Program-made: the position numbers and the translations under genes
The notes under the pieces: generated by a model
Told to the model about the DNA's origin: nothing
What the model saw: the letters and a program-made list of their open reading frames with translations, nothing else
Database searches by the model: none
Assembly: GCF_019320115.1 (NCBI RefSeq)
Contig: NC_089594.1
Location: 22,094,055 to 22,158,054, forward strand
Source of the DNA: Miscanthus floridulus
Taxonomy: Eukaryota > Streptophyta > Magnoliopsida > Poales > Poaceae
DNA: 64,000 nt
Direction of reading: 5' to 3'
Part shown: piece by piece, positions 10,391 to 21,315 of the stretch
Position numbering within the stretch: the stretch's first letter is position 1
Layout of the letters: every line of letters starts with the position of its first letter

Positions 10391-11055
10391 CGATGGTCTC
10401 TTCCAGAACCGGTGGGCGCGTGAAATTCATGGTGCGGACACTGTGCAGGTGCTCCTTCAGTACCTGCGTGTGTGGGCAATCCTACGCGCCGTCGTTCTCG
10501 ATCCGCATGTGCCGGACCGATTAACATGGAAGTGGTCGCCTGATGGGAAGTACAGCGTGTCGTCGACCTACAGAGCTTTTTTTCGAAGGATCAACTGCGC
10601 TCCTTGGTGCCAAGGAATTAGGGAAGACTAAAGCTCCACCGAAGGTCAAGTTTTTTATGTGGTTGGTGCTTCACCGCAGGATCTGGACTGCAAATCGACG
10701 ATTGCGGCATGGCCTACAGGATTCAGATGACTGCAACCTGTGCAGCCAGGCAACCGAGACGTGTGATCACTTGTTCGTGGGGTGTGTGACTACCAGGCAA
10801 CTCTGGTATCGGTTGCTTCTACCTTTGGGGTTACAGGACTTGACGCCGCTGACAGAGGAAAGCTTGGGAATTTGGTGGCTGAGACAGAGAGAACGGCTGA
10901 GTGCTGACAGCCGGCCACCGTTCGATACCCTGCTACTGCTCATCACCTGGACAATCTGGAAGGAGCGGAACAATAGGGTCTTCAACCGAATCACGTCCAA
11001 CTTGGCGGCAATCGCACAGGAGGTGAGGCAGGGTACTCTTCGTTGGCTCACTTGA
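10317..11055 (+). pseudogene. Non-LTR retrotransposon (LINE) 3' end, reverse-transcriptase zinc-binding domain
   Basis: Two frames together give the C-terminal part of a plant L1-type ORF2. WSPDGKYSVSSTYRAFF is in one frame to about 10610. Then KAPPKVKFFMWLVLHRRIWT, a C..C..H..C zinc-binding block (CNLCSQATETCDHLFVGC) and TIWKERNNRVFN follow in another frame to the stop at 11055. This is the zf-RVT domain that follows the RT in plant LINEs. The RT catalytic core and endonuclease are absent. A frameshift lies near 10590-10620. It sits between blocks Y1 and X1, where unit 2 has the HSP70 gene. Confidence 0.8.
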
Positions 11056-11212
11056 TTAGCTTATGGTCGCAGGGGTAATCCAGTAGCTAGGCTGCGGTTT
11101 GCTTTGGTGATGGTCTCTCGCCACCATCAGCTAACGACTTTATTGTAAGGTCTATTGACCATTCCCGTCCTCTTAATGAAATTCGGGCATATATGCCTGC
11201 ACGAGAAAAATG
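11056..11212 (+). other. 3' UTR-like tail of LINE fragment
   Basis: Sequence after the LINE stop ends in ATGCCTGCACGAGAAAAATG just before block X1. A short A-run here fits a LINE 3' end but is too short to prove it. Confidence 0.45.
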
Positions 11213-12078
11213 TATGAAATTCTTACTACAGTTAATAATAAAACAATTAGTCCACCACTATAATTGGATCATAAAAACTGCAGTTATGAATGATTCCAAT
11301 TAATTATAAAAATTAATTATAGAAAACCATAGATCTAAAGCTTTTGCTAAAAATAGAAAACTTTCTAAAAAAGAAAAGTTGCGGAAATTTTTTTTACAAA
11401 AAAAGGAAAGTTGCATGTGTCTGAAAAGCGTTCGCGCAAAACCCATCTGAGTGAACGTTTGCTAATTAGCTGCCCCGTGTTGGACCCTATGTGTTGTTGT
11501 GTGAGTCACGGATGACAGTGCACGATTTTTTTTTGTTTGGAATGAAAATCTGATGGCTTATGTGGCACTATAATATTGGTAGTTTAGCTTGCATGAGGAG
11601 ATAGACTATTACCCTAAATAAAGATAGTGGATGATAGGGTTCCCTGACGTGGATATCTAGATACATGTTAGTTGATAATGTGGCTCACTTTACTTCAATA
11701 GCTTGTATATTAAGTGAAAGCTATAACATACTATTACTCCCTCCATTTCAGATTATAAGACGTTTGGTTTCTCTAGATAAATTGTTTTTGCTACATATCT
11801 TAACATAATAATATACATAAAAAAATGTATTTAAAAAAAAGGCCAAAACGTCTTATAATTTGAATAGAGAGAGTGTGATTCTAGTGAGGTTTACTTTGGT
11901 AAACTATCTATAAATCGAGATTTTGTGGTCTGTTAAGCACTGTTGTTTAGTGCTACTTCTTTGCTAAAGTATTTCTGTTTAGTTATTAGTTAACAAGTTG
12001 CTGGTCAACCCTTTTTTTTTTTGAGCGGATGGTCCCAATTTTGTTGAGCCATAAAGAAAAATAAAAATTTGAGTCAAT
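11213..12078. repeat. Duplicated block X, copy 1 (carries empty hAT site)
   Basis: TATGAAATTCTTACTACAG at 11213 through GAGTCAAT at 12078 matches 14633-17320 once the hAT element there is removed. The single TTGGACCC at 11480-11487 is the undisturbed target that is duplicated around the hAT in copy 2. Confidence 0.9.
11737..11874. mobile_element. Stowaway-like MITE (copy in X1)
   Basis: CTCCCTCCATTTCAGATTAT at the left and a TTATAATTTGAATAGAGAGAG right end form the typical Stowaway (Tc1/mariner) inverted ends, next to TA at 11735. The right end has decayed from GGGAG to GAGAG. Non-coding, about 138 bp. Confidence 0.8.
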
Positions 12079-12086
12079 TTAGAGCA

Positions 12087-12674
12087 GATGTCCTAGGTTC
12101 TGCAAGACCATTTAGAACTCTAGTAAATCTTGTATAGAAAAATGTTGGCCAACAATAGGTTGTAAGAGTTTGAGGGTAAAAAAAAGTGTAGTAGATTGAA
12201 CCATTTTTTATTGATGAGATAGATGGATTTCTCAATTAGCCATGATCCTGTCATATAAATAGAGGTGGATGGTCGTTTTAGAACTTACAAGTTTAACCCT
12301 TTGAGATAGAGCGAGTCCCCAACAAAAAAACTCAGAAATAATATTGGACTATCGAAATCAGCTCAGACTAATGGAAACATGAAATTCCCTGACGGTTTTA
12401 AATTTTTTTAACGGTTATTGAATAAACCGTCAGGGAAATAGAATTACCTTGACGGTTTCAGGAAACTGGTGAAATTTGTACAATTGTTCCAAATTTGATC
12501 TTCTTCAATTTAATTTGTTTTTCTGGTTCTTTTACTCTCTCGATTATATTTGGCTGTCAACACGTCCCTCTTAATTTGATCTGCAAACGGAGTATTGGCC
12601 ATGGGCCCCTTGCTCACGGAGCTGGCTGAACAGAGTCGTCCAGTATTACGTAACGGATCCGATCCGATCGAGGG
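12087..12674. repeat. Duplicated block Y, copy 2
   Basis: This matches 9672-10390, ending with GGCCATGGGCCCCTTGCTCA and GATCCGATCCGATCGA. Here it leads into the HSP70-like gene instead of the LINE fragment. The hairpin CCCTGACGGTTT/AAACCGTCAGGG is at about 12388-12438. Confidence 0.85.
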
Positions 12675-12802
12675 ACACACGACACGACCAATGTTTGCTA
12701 TCCAAAGTTCCAAACCAAACCGTACTCGGCCTAACCGGATGTGTCAAAAAAAAAAAAAGCTGATAACGAAACCTAAGAGACCTAGTAATTCTTCTGGTCG
12801 CA

Positions 12803-14224
12803 ATGGCTGCTGGCGGTCGCCGCCCGGCGGTAACTCTGCCGGCGGTGCTCATCCTCGTATGCGTGCTGGTGGCCACGGCGCCCGGACTCCAAATGCTCCT
12901 TGACGAGGACCCAAGTACGTACCCCGACAGTAGGCCGAGGGAGTTCTGGTACCTGCGCGGAGAAGTGGTCGTCATCGATCTAGGCAACACCAACTCTTGC
13001 GTCGCCGGCTACACCGGCTCCGGCAAGACGACCGACGACGACACCATGTTCCAGTTCTGCATCCCCTCCTGTGTCGCCTTCACCGACAACGGCACTTCCC
13101 TCGTCGGCGAGGCCGCCAAGAACCACGCCGCCGCCAACCCCGAGGCCACCATCTTCGGTTTCAAACGCTTGCTCGGGCTAAGGTATATATCGTTCCACTA
13201 AAAACAATACATATATATTAGGTTATATATAATTGATTGATGGATTCATGATTAGTGTGTATCGTTATTCGATCTGTTAATAGGCGAAACCGCTGGTACG
13301 ACGAGGACATCGTGCAGGGAGCCATCCAGCGCGTGCCGTACAAGATCGGTACAAGAGATTACGACACGGCGATCGTCCAAGTGATGGCCAGCGATGGTTC
13401 AGTCAAGCAGCTCGAGTTCAGCGAGGGTCGCGTCCATGGTAGTGGCTGAGCTCAAGAACAAGGCCGAGGAGTACCTCGGCCGCACGGTCGAGTACGCCGT
13501 CATGACCATCCCGCAGCATTTCGCCGCGGCACACAGCGAGGAGGCTGAGTACGCCGGCAAGATGGCCGGGCTGGACGTCGTCTGGACGGTCACAGAGCCG
13601 ACCGCTGCTGCGGTCGCTCACGGCCTGCACACGAAGCTGCGCGAGCGCGGCACTGCGCTTGTCTTGCGTGTCGGCGGCGGCTCGTCCGACGCGAGCCTTG
13701 TGGTGCTGCTGGACGGCAGGTTTCAAGTCTTTGGGTATCGGATGGACAATTTCCTTGGAGGAGACGATTTTGACGACAGGGTCGTGGACTACTTCGCCAA
13801 GCGCATCAAGCTGAAGCACGGAGTGGATATCAGTCAGGACAGGATCGGTCTAGGCAAATTGAGGGCGGCATGTGAGAATGCCAAGAAGGCATTGAGCAGT
13901 CAAGATCATGTCCAGGTGATTGTTGAGTCCCTCGTTGATGGTGTCGATTTCTCGGAGCCGCTCTCACGGTCGGAGTTTGAGGAACTGAATGATGATCTGT
14001 TCCGCAAAGTCATGAACTTGGTGGAAACAGCCATGGTGAACAGAGGTGGTATAAAGTGGAGCAAGAGCAAGATCGGTGAGATTGTTATGGTCGGTGGGAG
14101 TGCCGTGATACCCAGGATTCAAAACCTCGTCAGGGATTACTTTGATGGAAGGGAGCCTAACGTACGGAGGAAACCGGATGAAGCGATGGCTCTTGGAGCT
14201 GCACTTTACGTCCATTCTCTTTAG
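12803..14224 (+). CDS. BiP-like HSP70, ATPase domain only, with a frameshift
   Basis: Exon 1 (12803-13182) starts MAAGGRRPAV, followed by a hydrophobic VLILVCVLVAT signal-like segment as in ER BiP. It then carries DLGNTNSCV, where the HSP70 phosphate loop normally reads DLGTTYSCV, and VAFTDNGTSLVGEAAKNHAA. The intron is 13183-13283 (GT/AG). Exon 2 carries VPYKI, EPTAAAVAHGL, GGGSSDASLV, NFLGGDDFDDRVVDYF, ALSSQ, DGVDFSEPLSRSEFEELN, VMVGGSAVIPRIQ and DYFDGREPN, then stops at ALGAALYVHSL. The substrate-binding domain and any ER-retention tail are missing. Around 13418-13430 (FSE then VASMVV) the frame changes by one base, so as read the protein is interrupted. It is most likely a truncated pseudogene. 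A sequencing error at the shift would leave an NBD-only protein of about 440 aa. Nothing shows expression. Confidence 0.7.
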
Positions 14225-14624
<400 letters not shown>

Positions 14625-14906
14625 CCCATGAGTATGAAATTCTTACTACAGTTAATAATAAAACAATTAGTCCACCACTATAATTGGACCATAAAAACTG
14701 CAGTTATGAATGATTCCAGTTAATTATAAAAATTAATTATAGAAAACCATAGATCTAAAGCTTTTGCTAAAAATAGAAAACTTTCTAAAAAAGAAAAGTT
14801 GCGGAAATTTTTTTACAAAAAAAGGAAAGTTGCATGTGTCTGAAAAGCGTTCGCTCAAAACCCATCTGAGTGAACGTTTGCTAATTAGCTGCCCCGTGTT
14901 GGACCC

Positions 14907-16720
14907 CAGTGGCGGATCTAGGATTTCAATCATGGGGGTACGGATGAAAACGATATAGTCAACGAACATGGACACGACATAATTAGATCACTAAACGATG
15001 ATAAAATAGTTGTGATAAGTTACATGTTTTCAACTTTCCATAATTCTAATATACTAATACAAGTTTCCAGCTAAAGCTTCACACGCCGTTCCGCCATGGC
15101 TTGAAAGCGTTTAATGATATCTTCATTGCTTACACGTCGAAAAAAGTCACGCTCAATAAATGTGACCAAACAATCATTTAAGTATTGATCACCCATCTTA
15201 TTCCGAAGCTTGGTCTTCACATAGTTCCTGAAAAGACTCTCTCAACACTTGCAGTAGCTACGGGAAGGATGAGGACCAATTTAAATAAACCTGTTTAAAG
15301 CGATCATGCTTCTTTGTCTCAACTAGTTTGATAGATAGCTCATTAAGATTCTTCACTTGTTGAAACCTTGTGTCGTTTCGCACATCAACAATAAACATAT
15401 TAAGCTGCGAAGAAAGTTGTACCAAATCTGTACTTGTAAAATCTTGAGGATAAAACTTTGCAAGTTTCATAAGTTTATCTTTATCAAAAGCAGCAAATGA
15501 ATTAGCTGGATTTAGAGCAGCCATGCAAACAAGAAGCTCTGTATTAACTTCATCAAACCTGCCCCAGTAAGGAGAAAATAAATTATTACGAAAGGAAAAA
15601 AACAAAAAAGCTGAACAATAATAAAATAATAAGCAAGATATATTATCAAACCTGCTATTGAGCTCTTGGAGTTGCATATCAATGACACTTAGAAACATTT
15701 CAATATGGAACCGATGAAGATTCTTTACTTTCACAAAGTAACGTTTTGGTCTCCCCACAGGCACATAAAAACCATCCATATCAGGAACCTTGACTCGATG
15801 TTTAACACAAAAAGATGTGACATCTTTCAGAAAGGTTTCCCATCCATCTAACCGGAAAGCGACGCTTACCACCAATTTGTCGATGTGGAAAATTATATGT
15901 CCTTAGCTGGCATGGCCCTTTTGCAATATATCCTCTTCTCATTGCATCTTGCTCATTGGCAGAATATTGGATGATGGGGATCCTCTTTCCAGGATCATGG
16001 GGAAGACGATCAACATCATAAATTCCCTCTTCTGTCTCTTGTTCCTCATGTATTTCTTCGTCACTAGGATTTTCAGGTCTTGCTTCTTGATCTTCCATCT
16101 CCTATGTCTCATGTATTTCTTCCTCATAAGGAATTTCAGGTCCTACTTGCTGATCATGAATAATTAGTTGATTTGGAGTGGAAGAAGACACCTTTTGTGC
16201 TTTCTGTTTCTGAGCATGAGCATTCCATAGAGATGCAAGATTGTTATTCCTCTTCATGCTACTTGATCCTTGATGTTCTGCAGTCTGCAATAATCGGTCA
16301 AATTAGAAGAGGGATTCCGCAAACTAGAACTCATTATTGATGGGAATATTCCGGTAAAAAATGATTGATCAGTGATCGCAATAGAACAAGATTGAATTTT
16401 TACCCTTTGCAACTTGTCAGTTTGGCAGTTCCTGGGCATATTGGCGTAGCGTGTAGGATGGGCAGACGGCAGGAGGAAAGGTCGGAAATCGGAAGCAGGC
16501 AAGCAGCGCCTCAGCCAGCCGGCCGGCCGTCAGACAACGACCGAACGACGACGACGAGGGTTTCCGTCTTTGCAGCGGCGGCGGGCGGGGTTGAGGAAGG
16601 AGTTGTATCGCTGTGACGCGTCGTTTCGTATTCGGCAGATCGGCAAAGTGCTCATTATACGTCAATATGTTTGGAAATGGGCTGCTGTACCCCCATGCTA
16701 CTACTGTAGATCCGCCCCTG
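14907..16720 (-). mobile_element. Deleted hAT transposon (TTF/ZMYM-type)
   Basis: The ends are CAGTGGCGGATCTA and TAGATCCGCCCCTG (one mismatch in 14), flanked by a perfect 8-bp duplication TTGGACCC (14899-14906 and 16721-16728). The paralogous block at 11480-11487 has a single TTGGACCC, so the insertion is proven within the window. At 1814 bp it is too short to be autonomous. Confidence 0.95.
15060..16098 (-). pseudogene. hAT transposase remnant with TTF-type zinc finger and dimerisation domain
   Basis: Minus strand. The N-terminal part reads DPGKRIPIIQYSANEQDAMRR and GPCQLRTYNFPHRQIG, the TTF-type finger region of ZMYM/TTF hAT proteins. It then jumps to C-terminal sequence (FCVKHRVKVPDMDGFYVP, LNPANSFAAFDKDKLMKLA), with an apparent intron around 15560-15650. 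It ends with a hAT dimerisation block (YVKTKLRNKMGDQYLNDCLV) at about 15110-15240. The central DDE catalytic part is deleted, so it cannot transpose by itself. Confidence 0.8.
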
Positions 16721-16976
16721 TTGGACCCTATGTGTTGTTGTGTGAGTCACGGATGACAGTGCACGATTTTTTTTGTTTGGAATGAAAATCTGATGGCTTA
16801 TGTGGCATTATAATATTGGTAGTTTAGCTTGCATGAGGAGATAGACTATTACCATAAATAAAGATAGTGGATGATAGGGTTCGCTGACGTGGATATCTAG
16901 ATACCTGTTAGTTGATAATGTGGCTCACTTTACTTCAATAGCTTGTATATTAAGTGAAAGCTATAACATACTACTA

Positions 16977-17115
16977 CTCCCTCCATTTCAGATTATAAGA
17001 CGTTTGGTTTCTCTAGATAAATTGCTTTTGCTATATATCTTGACATAATAATATACATAAAAAATAAATGTATTTAAAAAAAAGGCAAAACATCTTATAA
17101 TTTGAATAGAGGGAG
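16977..17115. mobile_element. Stowaway-like MITE (copy in X2)
   Basis: CTCCCTCCATTTCAGATTAT ... TTGAATAGAGGGAG with TA on both sides, 139 bp. It is the better preserved partner of the element at 11737. Confidence 0.88.
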
Positions 17116-17320
17116 TATTATTCTAGTGAGGTTTACTTTGGTAAACTATCTATAAATCGAGATTTTGTGGTCTGTTAAACACTGTTGTTTAGTGCTACTT
17201 CTTTGCTAAAGTATTTCTGTTTAGTTATTAGTTAACAAGTTGCTGGTCAACCCTTTTTTTTTTTGAGCAGATGGTCCCAATTTTGTTGAGCCATAAAGAA
17301 AAATAAAAATTTGAGTCAAT

Positions 17321-17639
17321 GGCAGGCCAGGCCTCAAGCCTCCAGCTGGAGCTGGGCTATATGAGAGAGGATAGGCCTGTTACGGCCTGCTGCTGTCTGT
17401 TGGGCTGGACTGGGCAGCGTGGAAACTGGGCCCGCATCCTTAAACGTGCGACGCGTGGACACCGACGAATCAGACGCTCGCGAAAACGACGCGGCGCTGC
17501 ATCTCCTGAGACTCGGCTCGGCTTGGTTTCACCAGCACGGGCTTTACCAGAACGTCGGCTTGTTTGCTGAGCCTGGCATTAATAGCCAGCCTCCTTTGCC
17601 TTCGGATGCAAGATATCGCCCTCAGGCTTCCGACCTCTT
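17321..17639. other. Promoter-side DNA with a shared 60-bp piece
   Basis: TAGGCCTGTTACGGCCTGCTGCTGTCTG... (17371-17430) also occurs inside block Y1 (about 9836-9897). The remainder is GC-rich and CG-rich (ACGTGCGACGCGTGGACACC), as in many grass promoter or 5' UTR regions. No reliable ORF. Confidence 0.5.
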
Positions 17640-17963
17640 TCACACGAAGGAAGTGGGTTCCAAGGAAGTGATTAGATTGTTTCTTGCCAATCGCCGGTAG
17701 GCGCTCATCATCCACCTCCGCCGCACCACCAAGAAGGTGTCGCCGGGCGCCAGCAGCTCCGCCACGTCCGCTGTGCCGCTCCTGGCCGCCAGCGCGTGGT
17801 CGTCGTCCTCGCCTCCTCGGCGCCCCACTGCCCCAGCACGCGTCCGCGTCGCACGGTTCCACCTTCCCGATGGACGCCCACGCGGACGCCGCCGTGGCTC
17901 TACCCAGCAACACCAAATTCATCCCACTTCCCTCCATTGTTGAAGTTGATCGAGTTCTCAACT
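17640..17963 (+). other. Possible first exon or 5' UTR of FAR1-like gene
   Basis: A GC-rich stretch with an ORF around MDAHADAAVALPSNTKFIPL (ATG at 17871). It precedes a long AT-rich stretch that looks intronic and leads to the FAR1-like exons from 19172. I cannot prove the splice. A minus-strand ORF in the same DNA (EDDDHALAARSGTADVAELL) is equally unplaced. Confidence 0.3.
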
Positions 17964-18295
17964 TATGATCTTTCTGTTGTCAGTTCTTTGAACCAGGTTT
18001 TTTTGTTTCTCACATTTCTTTGACATATTTTTGTTATGTAGATGATTTTTATGAGCTTCTGTGGTGTATGTGCACTGTGCAGTAGAAATTCCTAGATTTT
18101 GGGTCAGCATCATGGCTCTTTCATTACGCATGTATTAAACGCTTTGCTAAGCTGAAAATGTTACTGCATAGTCGGCTGGTAGAAATCAGGGCTTCATGGT
18201 ATTGCAAGGAAAAAACAATAATTCTGCTACTATTTGTTTATTCATGGCATGCAATGGATTAGTCTGGAGTGTATACAATGTAGGCAATATACTAT

Positions 18296-18855
18296 GGGCC
18301 TGTTTGGCACGGCTCTGACTCCTCTGAAAATGGCTTCGGCTCTGGCTCCTCTGAAGGAGCAGCTCCTCTGAAGGAGCTGAAGCCGTTCTAGAAAACGTTT
18401 GGCAAAACGGCTCCTTCTATTTTTGTAGAATGGATGGAAGAGGGTGAATGTCCATATTGCCCTTGCTTTAACTTGGTTTTACATTTTATTTATATTTTTG
18501 TGATTTATTACATATTTTCTTTTTCTCTTATACTTTTACATTAGGAACCCTATCTTTTCTCATATTCTTGCTACAGGGTCCTCCTCTTCTTTACGTAAGG
18601 CAAAGCACGCGTACGCAAGGAAACCTGTTGGCCTGGCTGCTACGTGCTCAAGCAGAAGGGCCACCGCGTCCTTTCACGCCCCAAGGAAGGAGGAGCCAGG
18701 AGGAGCTTGGTTTTGTGGCTCCGTCTGCGCAACAGAAAGAGGGCTCCGGCTCTGGCAGGCTTCGGCAGCGGAGCCGTTCTTCCCGTCACCCGTTTGGCAG
18801 GGCTTCGGCAGGAGCCGGAGCCAGAGCCGCTCGCGGAGCCCTGCCAAACGGGTCC
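18296..18855. mobile_element. TIR element inside presumed FAR1 intron (GGGCCTGTTTGGCA type)
   Basis: The left end GGGCCTGTTTGGCACGGCTC and the right end GAGCCCTGCCAAACGGGTCC are inverted copies with few mismatches, flanked by TAT (18293-18295 and 18856-18858). Length 560 bp, no transposase. The interior repeats GGCTCTGGCTCC/GGAGCCGGAGCC. Ends of this type occur in Tourist-like and hAT-like MITEs; the 3-bp flank favours the former. Confidence 0.65.
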
Positions 18856-19809
18856 TATATCATAATTTTCAACTTCTCTTTATTATATCCAAATCTGAAT
18901 GTCGATTCGAGCTCAGCATGCCCCATGTACACGTTCCATCAATGAGTTACCTTTTTTAGTCTTTTTTCTCCTACTTGGTTTCCTCATTGTCCAATCTATA
19001 CTAAAATGAAAGTTTGATATTGCTGGTTTGTTGACTTTAGTTAGATGTAAATTGTATTATTTTTATGCATATGTTGAGATGGCCTATATGTTGTACACAT
19101 GTTTGTGTGTACAACAATATGGTCTTGCTAACTGATTTTCTCCTGTTTGCTTATGCTATCTTGTAGCCACTATGATCCTTGAGGGTGAAGTGAGCATAGC
19201 AAAGCGATTGGATTTTAATGTACACTCTGATGTTGAGTCAGTGGCCCCAGATATTCCTGCTCAAGAATGTACCACACCACATAAGTCCTTTAGCATCCCA
19301 TTATGTGTAAGTTTCATGCAACCATTACTTAAGACAGGTCTGCTATTGTCACGTGTTGTTTGTGACATATATCGCATACTTTGTAGGGTGGTCCTTGCGC
19401 AGCCATCTCCATGGACAACGTAGCCGGCATGACTGGAGGAGGCCAGGAAGGTGCTAGTCCTTGCGCCGTTGACGCAGCCGGCATGACAGGAGAAGGAGGC
19501 CAGGAAGGTGGTCCTTGCACCGCCGTCCCCTTGGACGATGGAGCCGGCATGATAGGAGAGGGATGCCAGGAAGAGAATTTGTCGCCATCACAAGACAATT
19601 CATCGCCCATGGTTTCTCCCTCTATCCGTGGAGTCAAGGGAGAGCAAGTAACACATGTATGGTCATCATTTGGTCTTTGATCTTCCTCTTGTATCTTTCA
19701 TGTAGTTTCATCATGTATAAATGTGTGCATACTGTTCTGTACAGAACACTATTGTTGCTATCACTACTAGAGAACAGACTTTAGAACGATGTCCCAATTT
19801 GGCATTAGC

Positions 19810-20045
19810 CTCGGCATTTTTTTTGCCCCTGGGACTAAAGGTTCCTGCCCAACGGTCGTCCGCGGGGCAGGGATCTTTAGTCCCGGCTGGTATTACCAAC
19901 CGGGACTAAAGGTAAACTTTTAGTCCCGATTGGTAATACAAGCCGGGACTAAAGCTTTTAGTCCCGGTTTAGGTGATGCCCCAGGAATAAAGATTAATCT
20001 TTAGTCCCAGTTTGGCCCCCTAACCGGGACTAATTATCCTGGCCT
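19810..20045. repeat. CACTA left subterminal repeats
   Basis: Many copies of TTTAGTCCCGG/CCGGGACTAAAG in both directions, including near-palindromes around GGTAATA and ACCAACC. These are the typical transposase-binding subterminal array and could fold into long hairpins in RNA. Confidence 0.9.
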
Positions 20046-20707
20046 ATAGACCAGCTCATTTCTTCCTCTCCGAGCCCGAGCCATTCCATTCAAACTCACT
20101 CTGTTCTTCAGCTTGCTGTTGTTCTTGCTCTCTCCCCCTCCATTGGTGTTGCTTTTCGATTTTGGAGGTAACAAACTTAATCCTCTTATGTTTTATCAGT
20201 AGCTTATCTCATTTTGCGATGTAAATGCATGTGTAACTTTATATGTTGGACTTTATTATGATTTTATGTCATTTTTAGCTCAAAATCACATGATGATTTG
20301 CATATATGTTTGGATAAACAAAAGTTAAATTAGTTCATCAAAATCACTTGATAGTTTAGTATTGCTAGTATATATAGTACATTTCATGGTTTAGTTAGAT
20401 AAATAAATATTTTTATTTTTTTAATATATTTCTTTAGAAATGAGAAATTTACAATAGTTTGCAAAAATAAGTATAGAAAGTAACTTGATATGGTGGATTT
20501 GATTATGATTTCTATGTCATTTTTAGCTCAAAATCACATGATGATTTACAATAGTAAAATCACTTGATAGTTTGGTATTTTACTATTATACATAGTACAT
20601 ATTTCATGGTTTAGTTAGATAAATAAATAATTTTAGTTTTGTTTAAATATATTATTTTAGAAAATGTGAAATTTACACTAGTTTGCAAAAATAAGTATAG
20701 AAAGTAG

Positions 20708-21228
20708 ATGACAACTAGTACCGGATCCTCGGCCTCTCGTTCGGTTGCGAAACGACTGAGGCCAAAACTTCCTCTCATTATCTACGGCAAGTGTAAGCAG
20801 AAGATTGTGATGGAGTACCGAGTCAAGAGACAGGGACCCAACAAGGGTCGTGTTTTCTACAAGTGCCCGGATCGCGATGTGAGTTTCTTACGTATTTGAT
20901 TATTATGGCTAATTGACCTACTTTTCTTGAATATTTTTTACTAAATATTTTTTGGCTTTAATTTCAGTGGGAGGGCAATGAATGCGATGGTTGGTACTGG
21001 GAGGAAGATTATGCTACATACGTGCAGAATTCGGGTGCGCTTAAGGTAGCGGCTGCTGATGATGAGGCAGTGAGCCAGCAGGAGAAGCTTATTGATATTC
21101 AACAGACGAATGATTTGTCTGTTTTAGTTGTGTACGGTCACGAAATAATTATGTTACTGAAGTGCATTGTAGTTTTAGTTTGTTTAGTGATAGTTGGGAT
21201 TGCTTACGTTGTAGCCAGGCTTAGTTAA
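20708..21228 (+). CDS. GRF-type zinc finger protein with C-terminal membrane segment, carried by CACTA
   Basis: Exon 1 is 20708-20878, intron 20879-20967 (GT/AG), exon 2 20968-21228; 143 aa with no stop. The fold motif is split by the intron: GKCKQKI...NKGRVFYKCPDRD in exon 1, then WEGNECDGWYWEEDY in exon 2. This matches the zf-GRF pattern C..C..GRxFYxC..C..W.W known in DNA-end-binding proteins such as TOP3A, APE2 and NEIL3. Exon 2 ends in a strongly hydrophobic segment (LLKCIVVLVCLVIVGIAYVV) at about residues 115-138, so it may be tail-anchored. It lies just upstream of the transposase in the same direction, and is the only gene of the element that still looks whole. Whether it helps transposition is unknown. 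Confidence 0.75.
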
Positions 21229-21315
21229 TTAATCAACCGTGTGTGTCATCTATGTTGTGTAATAAAATACTTAATTATGTTCAAGGTTTTCATAATTTGT
21301 CGTGTAATGCAGCTT

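Larger units (their letters stand above)
14633..17320. repeat. Duplicated block X, copy 2 (contains hAT and Stowaway)
   Basis: Same block as 11213-12078, interrupted by an 1814-bp hAT element and its 8-bp target-site duplication. After 17320 the flanks of the two copies differ. Confidence 0.9.

Noticed and set aside
17470..17961. Minus-strand 163-aa ORF
   Set aside because: GC-rich shadow with low-complexity Arg/Gly content. No family recognised and both strands are open here.
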